From the NCBI GenBank assembly GCA_023387695.1, contig JAEWHT010000301.1, positions 1-12,388 of the forward strand: a DNA stretch of 12,388 nucleotides. Direction: 5' to 3'. The translations under genes were made by a program, and so were the position numbers. Of this stretch, positions 1 through 5,596 are shown piece by piece; the stretch's first letter is position 1; each line of letters begins with the position of its first letter. This DNA is from Pseudomonadota bacterium (lineage in GTDB: Bacteria > Pseudomonadota > Alphaproteobacteria > Rhizobiales > Xanthobacteraceae). The notes below the pieces were generated by a model. It worked only from the letters and a program-made list of their open reading frames with translations. It was not told where the DNA came from and searched no databases.

Positions 1-25
1 ATAATCGAATTATACCGAATGCCGC

Positions 26-51
26 GCCGCTGCGAACGTCGTCGCAGCGGC
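26..51 (-). terminator. Hairpin downstream of the MFS gene, possible terminator
   Basis: A perfect 10-bp stem (arms 26-35 and 42-51, arm GCCGCTGCGA) encloses a 6-nt loop. It lies about 15 bp past the stop codon of the MFS gene on the minus strand. With a 5-nt bulge the stem can extend outward to AATGCC. No T-run follows on the minus strand, so it is not a canonical intrinsic terminator; it may protect the mRNA 3' end or act together with Rho. Confidence 0.45.
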
Positions 52-65
52 ATTGTCGTCCAACG

Positions 66-1454
66 TCAGGTTTGAGCTGCGGCTACGCTGCTCGCTGCCG
101 CCGCACGCTGCCGATCGTAGTCCGCCCGCGTCATCGGAACGGCTTTGGGATTGCCGAGATCGTCGATGCCGATCCGATAGGTCTCCCGGGCCGTAACGGC
201 CGCCAGTGCTGCAATGGTCGTGATGCCGAAGGCGATCGCCCCGACCGTCAACGGAATGTTGGCCGAGCCGGGAGGTGCCACCGTCGCAAACAGGGCCGGA
301 AGCAACGCCGTGATGGTCGTTCCGATGTTCTGCGAGATCGCCATCGCCGAGACGCGGGTGCGCGTCGGAAACAGCTCGGGGTAAAAGCTCGGGAAGATCG
401 CGTTGTAGCCCTGATAGACGACGCCCCACATCAACAGCGAGACCAGGATCGCCAGCGGCACGTTCTTGATGCTGATGGCATAGAGATAGAGGAACGCGAG
501 CAAGCCGGAGAGCAGAGCACCGACGATGATCGGAGGCTTGCGACCAACCTTGTCGGAGAGATTGCCGACGAAGGGAATGACGAACACAGCCACCATGTTT
601 CCGAGGACCGGGATCCAGAGATAGACGTCCTTGGCAAACCCGATGCCATAAGCCGGCTGCACCGCATAGGCCGCACCGAAGATGGTCGCGACCACGGGGA
701 TGACGTTCATCAGCGCCATGCAGATGACCCGGAGCATATCGGGCCAGCTCAGCTTGATCGCCTGAACGATCGGCGCCCGCGGCGTTTCTCCCCGCTCGCC
801 TTCGCGCGCAAAGGCCGGGGTCTCGTCGACTTCGCGACGAATGATGTAGCCGGCGACGATGACGAAGAAGCTGAGCAGGAAGGGAATCCGCCAGCCCCAG
901 CTGTTGAAGGCCTCGGTCGGCATGTAGGCCGCCAGCGGCAGGAAGACGGCTGCCGCGAGAATCTGTCCGGCCTGCACGCCCTGAAGGGCGAAGCTGGCAT
1001 AAAAGCCGCGGCGACCGAACGGCGCGTGCTCCAGGATCATCGAGCTTGCGCCGGAGATTTCACCGGCAACAGCGAAGCCCTGTATCAGTCGGAGGATGAC
1101 GAGCAGGATCGGCGCGAGGATGCCGACCTGCTGATAGGTCGGCAGGATTCCAACAGCCATGGTCGAGATGCCCATCAGGAACATGCAGACGATGAGGACC
1201 GTCTTGCGGCCGTGGGTATCGCCCCAATGTCCGAGGACGAAGGCGCCGATCGGCCGGGCCACATATCCCACGCCATAGGTGGCCAGCGATGCAACGATGG
1301 CGACCGTGGGGTTATCCGACGGGAAGAAGATTTGCGGGAAGATCAGCGACGCCGCGGTCGCGTAGATGAAGAAGTCATAATATTCGAGCGCCGATCCGAT
1401 CCAGCCGCTCGCAGCGGCCTTCCTCGACTGGCTCACCTGATGGATTCCGGTCAT
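66..1454 (-). CDS. MFS transporter, metabolite:H+ symporter (MHS) family, ShiA/KgtP/ProP-like
   Basis: A 462-residue polytopic inner-membrane protein that probably imports an organic acid or similar small metabolite with protons. The first helix carries the family-typical LEYYDFFIY at residues 23-31. The loop after helix 2 carries the MFS signature GHWGDTHGRK at 75-84, preceded by GYVARPIG at 63-70. About twelve hydrophobic segments can be read. The stretches RLIQGFAVAGE and WGWRIPFLLS match the ShiA-like subgroup from memory, but the substrate cannot be fixed by reading. An in-frame start exists at 1535. I chose the ATG at 1454 because GGAGGA (1463-1468) sits 8 nt upstream and because the 27 extra residues would translate the tandem repeat at 1468-1492. 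The gene is monocistronic here: the next minus-strand gene ends 238 bp upstream. The C-terminal tail (about 30 residues) is Ala-rich and polar. Confidence 0.9.
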   Translation of the reverse strand: MTGIHQVSQSRKAAASGWIGSALEYYDFFIYATAASLIFPQIFFPSDNPTVAIVASLATYGVGYVARPIGAFVLGHWGDTHGRKTVLIVCMFLMGISTMAVGILPTYQQVGILAPILLVILRLIQGFAVAGEISGASSMILEHAPFGRRGFYASFALQGVQAGQILAAAVFLPLAAYMPTEAFNSWGWRIPFLLSFFVIVAGYIIRREVDETPAFAREGERGETPRAPIVQAIKLSWPDMLRVICMALMNVIPVVATIFGAAYAVQPAYGIGFAKDVYLWIPVLGNMVAVFVIPFVGNLSDKVGRKPPIIVGALLSGLLAFLYLYAISIKNVPLAILVSLLMWGVVYQGYNAIFPSFYPELFPTRTRVSAMAISQNIGTTITALLPALFATVAPPGSANIPLTVGAIAFGITTIAALAAVTARETYRIGIDDLGNPKAVPMTRADYDRQRAAAASSVAAAQT

Positions 1455-1467
1455 CCTGAGAGTCCTC

Positions 1468-1492
1468 CAAACTGGTTTGCAAACTGGTTTGC
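1468..1492. promoter_or_regulatory. Tandem 12-bp palindromic repeat next to the MFS ribosome binding site
   Basis: The unit CAAACTGGTTTG occurs twice, head to tail and exactly (1468-1479 and 1480-1491), followed by a C. Each unit is itself an inverted repeat (CAAAC-TG-GTTTG), and the junction forms a second palindrome, GTTTGCAAAC. The array abuts the Shine-Dalgarno site of the MFS gene (1463-1468). This is the pattern of a double operator for a dimeric repressor, but it could also block ribosome access as RNA structure. The regulator is not identifiable from this window. Confidence 0.5.
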
Positions 1493-1664
1493 TGATGTCC
1501 CGTGGGCGGGCTTCTTCAAGAAAAATGGGCAGCACTCTCCGCGCGCCGTGCGGACTGTCCGCAAGCGTTCGTCACTGCCGATAGGTGTTTGATTGACGCG
1601 ACAATAGGCTTTCGCCGGGCTAACACAATTACCCAGTTATGCGATAAACCTAACATGATGTTAT

Positions 1665-1682
1665 CCGGGCAAACGCGCCCGG
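1665..1682 (-). terminator. Hairpin downstream of the NrtR-like gene, possible terminator
   Basis: A perfect 6-bp GC stem, CCGGGC/GCCCGG (1665-1670 and 1677-1682), with a 6-nt loop lies 10 bp past the stop of the NrtR-like gene. The minus-strand sequence after it is not T-rich, so Rho-independent termination would be weak. Confidence 0.35.
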
Positions 1683-1692
1683 TCCGCGAAAC

Positions 1693-2421
1693 CTATTCCG
1701 GCGGGTTGAACGTCCGCACGAAATAGACGGGCTCCCTCCCCTTTCCAAGGCGATAGAGCTGCGCCGGGCGGTTCGGGCCGCGCCGCATCTTTGCCACCGG
1801 CTCGATCATGTCGGCCGACAGGATACGGGTGCGGAAGGCGCTCTTCTCCAGCGGACGATCGAGCACGATCTCGTAGACGCGCTGCAGGTCGGGCAGCGTG
1901 AATTCCGCAGGCATGAGGAAGGCCGGCAGCGACGTGTATTCCACCTTGTTGCGCAGGCGCTGGATTGCACTGGCCAGGATGTCACCGTGATCGAAGGCGA
2001 GCTTCTCCTTCAACTTCCCGCCGCTAATGGGACACCAGCGCGCATCTGACGCGAGCACACTTGCGTCGGCAGAGATCAGCGCGAAATAGGCATGCGTCGC
2101 CGACCAGCCGCGCGGATCACGCGTCGCACTTCCCCAGCTTCCGAGCTGTTCCAGATAAGGGCTCGTGACTCCCGTCTTCTCCTTCAGCTTGCGGGCCGCA
2201 CAGGTGGCGAGATCGCGGTCCTTTGCGACATCGACGAAGCCCCCCGGCAGCGCCAGGCTCAGCGGAAACGGTTCGCCCTCACCGGCCGGGCGCTGCACCA
2301 GCAGCACCTGAAGCTTGTCGTCGAGAATCGCAAAGATCACGACATCGACCGTGGTCAGCGGCCGTGGGAAGTCCAATTGCCCTGACTTTCCAGCCCCTTG
2401 GACCCGATCCTGACCCGCCAT
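1693..2421 (-). CDS. NrtR-type transcriptional regulator: Nudix-like sensor domain plus winged helix
   Basis: A 242-residue protein. Residues about 22-150 form a Nudix fold (TTVDVVIFAI start, ALPGGFVD at 57-64). Residues about 155-242 match the C-terminal winged helix of NrtR regulators (LAFDHGDIL, RLRNKVEY, FTLPDLQRVYE, FRTRIL, LYRLG). NrtR proteins are known repressors of NAD-metabolism genes that respond to ADP-ribose. Here the Nudix box reads RKLKEKTG (77-84) where active enzymes have RExxEExG, so two glutamates are lysines; hydrolysis is probably lost and ligand sensing kept. The ATG at 2421 has a strong site, AGGGGAGG, about 7 nt upstream. The same frame stays open upstream to 3591, but that part is only the antisense of the SPFH gene. 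The gene is divergent from the SPFH/NAD-kinase-like operon, which it probably controls together with itself. Family assignment is confident; ligand and targets are inferred. Confidence 0.85.
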   Translation of the reverse strand: MAGQDRVQGAGKSGQLDFPRPLTTVDVVIFAILDDKLQVLLVQRPAGEGEPFPLSLALPGGFVDVAKDRDLATCAARKLKEKTGVTSPYLEQLGSWGSATRDPRGWSATHAYFALISADASVLASDARWCPISGGKLKEKLAFDHGDILASAIQRLRNKVEYTSLPAFLMPAEFTLPDLQRVYEIVLDRPLEKSAFRTRILSADMIEPVAKMRRGPNRPAQLYRLGKGREPVYFVRTFNPPE

Positions 2422-2443
2422 AGGCAACCTCCCCTGTTCAGCC

Positions 2444-2471
2444 TTGACAGTAGCATAGTTAGTTGTACAGT
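2444..2471 (+). promoter_or_regulatory. Predicted sigma70-type promoter of the SPFH/NAD-kinase-like operon
   Basis: A consensus -35 TTGACA (2444-2449), a 16-bp spacer and TACAGT (2466-2471, 4 of 6 to consensus) would start transcription near 2478, giving a leader of about 40 nt before the ATG at 2521. A weaker divergent promoter for the NrtR-like gene can be read over the same bases: TTGGAC (2470-2475, minus), 17 bp, TACTGT (2447-2452, minus). The overlap suggests that one bound protein could switch both. Confidence 0.45.
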
Positions 2472-2492
2472 CCAACTTACTTAGTTGTTCAG
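2459..2492. promoter_or_regulatory. Candidate NrtR-like operator: alternating AGTTG/CAACT half-sites
   Basis: Three half-sites alternate in orientation: AGTTG (2461-2465), CAACT (2473-2477) and AGTTG (2483-2487). They form AGTTG-N7-CAACT followed by CAACT-N5-AGTTG. At a larger scale TTAGTTGTACAG (2459-2470) recurs as TTAGTTGTTCAG (2481-2492), 11 of 12 identical and 22 bp apart, about two helical turns. The array covers the -10 and predicted start of the SPFH promoter and the -35 of the divergent gene, as expected for a shared repressor site. Binding by the neighbouring regulator is inferred. Confidence 0.5.
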
Positions 2493-2520
2493 ACACACTT
2501 ATAGCCACAGGAGGCAAGCC

Positions 2521-3564
2521 ATGTTCGGCATCCGATTTATCAAGGCCCAACCCACCACCTATCTGATGAAGTACCGCGCGGGCGCAGTCGTCGCCGAGGG
2601 CACCGGCCTCTCCGCGCTGTACTACGCGCCGGTGACCACGCTCGTCGCCGTGCCCGTCGGCAGCCGCGACGCCTCCTTCATCTTCCAGCAGATCGCGCGC
2701 GACTTTCAGACGCTGACCGTGCAGGGCCACGTCACCTATCGTGTCAGCGAGCCGAAGAAGGCGGCCTCGATGCTCAACTTCACCCTGAAGCCCGACGGCA
2801 AGACCTATGAGACCGACGATCCGGAGAAGCTGCCGGAGCGCATTCTCGGCACGGTCGAAGTCCTCGCCCAGCAGGCGATCAAGGAGCTGACGCTGAAGGA
2901 TGCGCTGCAGGCCTCCGACCGGATCGCCGACATCATCGCAACCGGCTTGCGCGGGCGCGCCGACATCGAAGCGCTCGGCCTCGAAATCCTGGGCGTGTCG
3001 ATCCGCGGCATCAAGCCGACCCCTGATACCGCGAAGGCGCTGGAAGCACAGGCCCGCGAAGCGATCCTGAAAACCGCGGACGAAGCGATCTTCGCGCGGC
3101 GTAATTTCGCCGTCGAGCAGGAGCGCGCCATTCGCGAGAGCGAGCTCGACACCGAGATCGCGGTCGAACAGAAGAAGCGCTCGATCCGCGAGACCCAGAT
3201 GGACGCCGAGGCGAGCGTCGCCGCCAAGCGCAATGAGTTGCGCCAGGCCGGCATGGCCGCGGATATCGTGCTGGAAGGCAAGCGCAAGGATTTCGTCGGC
3301 CTCAACGCCGAGAACACGCGAACGCTGGCCGATGCCGAGGCCTATCGCGTCGGCGCGCTGATGAAGATCTTCGAAGGCGTCGATACCCGCGTGATCCAGG
3401 CGCTCGCCGCCGCCGGCATGCAGCCGGGCCAGCTGATCGCGCAGGCCTTCTCCGGGATCGCCGAGAAGGCCGAGAAGATCGGCCAGCTCAACGTCTCGCC
3501 GGATCTGCTCAGCCAGTTGATCGAGAAGCCGAAGCCGGAGGCCGCCAATGCCCGCCGCCAATGA
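2521..3564 (+). CDS. SPFH/band-7 domain protein without an evident membrane anchor
   Basis: A 347-residue protein. The ATG at 2521 follows AGGAGG (2509-2514) by 6 nt; a TTG at 2485 in the same frame lacks such a site and overlaps the operator. The SPFH (band 7) domain spans about residues 17-170, ending in the typical LGLEILGVSIRGIKPTPD. A long charged, Ala/Glu/Arg-rich helix follows (about 170-280), likely coiled coil, and then a C-terminal helical tail (about 280-347) with an AAAGMQPGQLIAQAF segment. SPFH proteins form ring- or cage-like oligomers, usually anchored by an N-terminal hydrophobic stretch. I see none here (the start is MFGIRFIKAQPTTYL), so it is probably cytosolic or peripheral. 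It overlaps the NAD-kinase-like gene by 17 bp, indicating co-translation. A scaffold role is inferred; the domain call is confident. Confidence 0.85.
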   Translation: MFGIRFIKAQPTTYLMKYRAGAVVAEGTGLSALYYAPVTTLVAVPVGSRDASFIFQQIARDFQTLTVQGHVTYRVSEPKKAASMLNFTLKPDGKTYETDDPEKLPERILGTVEVLAQQAIKELTLKDALQASDRIADIIATGLRGRADIEALGLEILGVSIRGIKPTPDTAKALEAQAREAILKTADEAIFARRNFAVEQERAIRESELDTEIAVEQKKRSIRETQMDAEASVAAKRNELRQAGMAADIVLEGKRKDFVGLNAENTRTLADAEAYRVGALMKIFEGVDTRVIQALAAAGMQPGQLIAQAFSGIAEKAEKIGQLNVSPDLLSQLIEKPKPEAANARRQ

Positions 3565-4483
3565 CCGCAAGATCGTGCTGGTGACGCGCAAGACCAGGTT
3601 GGAAGACCTGGTCGCGCGTCACCTGACGGCGGCGCAGGCGCGCTTCTACGTCGAGCATCTCGGCGCCGACTTCTCCGACTATGAGCGCGAGCACGAGGTC
3701 TATCAGACGCAGCGGCACGCGACGCTGCAGGTGCTGGAGCAATGGGGGCGCTATCAAGTGATCGAACGCGGCTTCCTGCCGAACTTCATCTTCGCCCCTG
3801 ATGACATCGTGGTCGCGCTCGGCCAGGACGGCGTGGTCGCCAACACGATGAAGTATCTCGACGACCATCCGTTGATCGGGCTCAACCCGGATCCGGCACG
3901 CTATGACGGCATCCTGCTCCCCTTCGCGCCGCGCGATCTCTCAAAACTGTTGCCGGAGGTCGCCTCTGAGAAACGCAACAGCCAGGCCGTGACGATGGCG
4001 GAAGCACGTCTCAGCGACGGCCAGGTGCTCCATGCCGTGAACGACCTCTTCATCGGCGCGCGCACGCATGTCTCTGCCATCTACGAGATCGCAGCCGGCG
4101 GAGCGACCGAGCGGCAATCCTCCAGCGGGCTGATCGTCGCGACCGGACTTGGGTCGACAGCATGGTTCAAGAGCATCATCACGGGTTCGCTTGCGATTGC
4201 CGGCAGCTTTGGCGGGCCCCCGCCGCTCAACGGTTACGACGCCCTGCCCTGGGACGCGCCGGAGCTGCGCTTCGCCGTGCGTGAGCCCTTCCCCAGCCGT
4301 CACTCGGAAACCAATCTCGTCTGCGGCCGCCTCGCATCGGAGGAACAACTGCGCATCCGGTCGCTGATGGCGGAAAACGGCGTCATCTTCAGCGACGGCG
4401 TCGAAGCCGACCGCCTCGAATTCAACGCGGGCGCGGAGGTCACGATCGGCATTGCCAAGCGACGTGGCCGGCTGATCGTGTGA
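3548..4483 (+). CDS. NAD-kinase-like (NADK superfamily) protein with variant catalytic motif
   Basis: A 311-residue protein. Its motifs follow the order of NAD kinases: IVVALGQDGV (87-96) for the GGDGT motif, PLIGLNP (108-114), N165-D166 for the NE motif, SSGLIVATGLGSTAW (192-206) for the DGLIVxTPTGSTAY segment, and SDG (282-284) near the C-terminus. The fold is therefore very likely NAD(P)/ATP binding. The GGDG motif has become GQDG with the aspartate (D94) kept, and TPTGSTA has become TGLGSTA. It may phosphorylate NAD(H), use another nucleotide or act as a sensor. The first 80 residues (arginine- and aromatic-rich, predicted helical) are not typical NADK sequence to my eye. The ATG at 3548 lies inside the end of the SPFH gene, with GGAGG (3537-3541) 6 nt upstream. 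No other NAD-related enzyme is in the operon, but the divergent NrtR-type regulator fits NAD metabolism. Confidence 0.75.
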   Translation: MPAANDRKIVLVTRKTRLEDLVARHLTAAQARFYVEHLGADFSDYEREHEVYQTQRHATLQVLEQWGRYQVIERGFLPNFIFAPDDIVVALGQDGVVANTMKYLDDHPLIGLNPDPARYDGILLPFAPRDLSKLLPEVASEKRNSQAVTMAEARLSDGQVLHAVNDLFIGARTHVSAIYEIAAGGATERQSSSGLIVATGLGSTAWFKSIITGSLAIAGSFGGPPPLNGYDALPWDAPELRFAVREPFPSRHSETNLVCGRLASEEQLRIRSLMAENGVIFSDGVEADRLEFNAGAEVTIGIAKRRGRLIV

Positions 4484-4515
4484 GACGCAGCCTGCCTTCG
4501 CCTGAGAGAATTGAA

Positions 4516-4540
4516 CGGCGATCCCACGAGAGGATCGCCG
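4516..4540. terminator. Bidirectional hairpin between convergent genes
   Basis: A perfect 9-bp stem, CGGCGATCC/GGATCGCCG (4516-4524 and 4532-4540), with a 7-nt loop sits in the 73-bp gap between the convergent NAD-kinase-like and binding-protein genes. Position and symmetry suggest a shared terminator for both transcripts. No long T-run follows on either strand. Confidence 0.6.
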
Positions 4541-4556
4541 CCCAAAGCAGCCCGTA

Positions 4557-5504
4557 TTACTGCGAGCGGTCCGAGGTCCAGCCCTTGTAGTCCTTGATGT
4601 TATCGCGGGTCACGAGCTTCGAGGGCAGCAGCTCGACGGTCGAGGCCGGCTTCTGGCCGTTGAGAATACCGACGCCGACCTGCACCGCGCGCCGCGCCAT
4701 GAAGAACGGGTCCTGCGAGGCTGATGCCTGGATCTGCGGCGAGCCGGGATCCTTCAGTGAGGCCTCGATGTCGGGCGCGCCATCGACTGCGGTGATGATG
4801 ATGCCGCTGCGGTTCTGCTGTTTCGCCGCGAGATCGGTGCCGATCGCCTGCGGATCGTTGATGGCGAAGATGGCATCGATCTTGGCGAAGCGGGTCAGAT
4901 AGCCCTGCGCTACGGTGAGACCGCCCTCGCGCGAACCCTTGCCGTCCTGGTCGCTGGACAGCACCTTGATGCCCGCATTCTTCCCGAACACGTTCTTGCA
5001 GCCGGTGACGCGATCGATCACCGCGGAGACCTGCGGTCCGTTCTCGATGATGACGTCACCCTTCCCGCCCAGCTTGTCGACGATGTACTGGCACGAGATC
5101 TCGCCGGCCTGGACGTTGTTGGTCGTGACCGTGGCATCGGCGCCTTCGGCCGCGGTGTCGACTGCGACCACGACGATGCCGGCCGCCTGCGCCTTCTTGA
5201 TCGCCGGCCCGATGGCCTTGGGATCGCCGGGGTTCAACAGGATCAGGTCGACGCCGGCGGCGATGAAATTGTCGATCTGGGTGACCTGCTTGCCGAGGTC
5301 ATATTCGAAACCGACGGTGGTGATCTTCACGTTGGGATTGGTCTTCTTGGCCTCGAACTCGGCCCCCTTCGACAGCGCGACGAAGAACGGGTTGCCCATC
5401 GAGCCCAGCGAGACGCCGATCGATTTGAGCTCCTTGGCAGACGACGGAACGGTGGTCAGAGCAAGCGCCATCGCGGCGCCGGCGAGCGAGATCGTCTTCA
5501 ACAT
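4557..5504 (-). CDS. Sugar ABC transporter periplasmic binding protein, RbsB-like (CUT2 type)
   Basis: A 315-residue protein. Residues 1-23 form a signal peptide (KTISLAGAAMALALTTVPSSA, cleavage likely after A23). The mature part has the type I periplasmic binding protein fold: IGVSLGSMGNPFFVAL (29-44), FIAAGVDLILLNPGD (80-94), GIVVVAVDT (109-117), the hinge-side AINDPQAIGT and TAVDGAPD. It would capture a pentose or pentitol and deliver it to the adjacent permease and ATPase. Two cysteines (C138, C169) flank an IIENGPQVSAVIDR segment and could form a disulfide. The ATG at 5504 has GGGAGGAAG 5 nt upstream; the longer frame from 5600 would overlap the permease stop and lacks a signal peptide at its start. 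It is the last gene of the cluster, 92 bp after the permease, with structured sequence in the gap that may uncouple its expression. The exact sugar is unknown. Confidence 0.9.
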   Translation of the reverse strand: MLKTISLAGAAMALALTTVPSSAKELKSIGVSLGSMGNPFFVALSKGAEFEAKKTNPNVKITTVGFEYDLGKQVTQIDNFIAAGVDLILLNPGDPKAIGPAIKKAQAAGIVVVAVDTAAEGADATVTTNNVQAGEISCQYIVDKLGGKGDVIIENGPQVSAVIDRVTGCKNVFGKNAGIKVLSSDQDGKGSREGGLTVAQGYLTRFAKIDAIFAINDPQAIGTDLAAKQQNRSGIIITAVDGAPDIEASLKDPGSPQIQASASQDPFFMARRAVQVGVGILNGQKPASTVELLPSKLVTRDNIKDYKGWTSDRSQ

Positions 5505-5533
5505 TGGCTTCCTCCCTGGTCTGTCTTCATCCC

Positions 5534-5588
5534 CGGTACGGCAGACCAGTTGCCGCAACCGAATTTCGTACCGCGCGCTCGGGAGCGC
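5534..5588. promoter_or_regulatory. Nested inverted repeats between permease and binding-protein genes
   Basis: CGGTACG (5534-5540) and CGTACCG (5567-5573) are inverted arms 26 bp apart and enclose a second inverted repeat, GTTGC-C-GCAAC (5549-5559), placed almost centrally. Next to the permease stop, GCGCTC/GAGCGC (5575-5588) makes a tight hairpin. The structure could stabilise mRNA ends and raise binding-protein yield over permease, as intercistronic hairpins are known to do in binding-protein operons, or could be a protein-binding site. No clear promoter is visible in this gap. Confidence 0.4.
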
Positions 5589-5596
5589 AGAATAGC

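Larger units (their letters stand above)
1455..1692. other. Gap between the NrtR-like gene and the MFS gene, rich in inverted repeats
   Basis: No convincing gene is present in these 238 bp. Besides the tandem repeat at 1468-1492, the region holds TTCTT-C-AAGAA (1512-1522), TGCGGAC-T-GTCCGCA (1549-1563), TAACAT-G-ATGTTA (1651-1663) and the hairpin at 1665-1682. A weak minus-strand promoter candidate for the MFS gene is TTGTGT (1623-1628), a 16-bp spacer, and TATTGT (1601-1606); it would leave a leader of roughly 140 nt. A plus-strand reading frame at 1502-1726 starts at GTG without a ribosome binding site and is probably spurious. Confidence 0.4.

Noticed and set aside
72..1592. 506-residue open frame on the plus strand opposite the MFS gene
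   Set aside because: It is a codon-bias shadow of a clear MFS protein in high-GC DNA: Arg/Asp-rich, no domain recognisable.
1502..1726. Small 74-residue plus-strand frame between the MFS and NrtR-like genes
   Set aside because: GTG start without a ribosome site, runs antisense into the end of the NrtR-like gene, and no recognisable features.
2422..3591. Upstream extension of the NrtR-like reading frame on the minus strand to 632 residues
   Set aside because: The extra part is the exact antisense of the SPFH gene, is compositionally odd (Asp/Arg/Leu/Gly-rich) and passes through the promoter region. The ATG at 2421 has a strong ribosome site and begins a complete Nudix domain.
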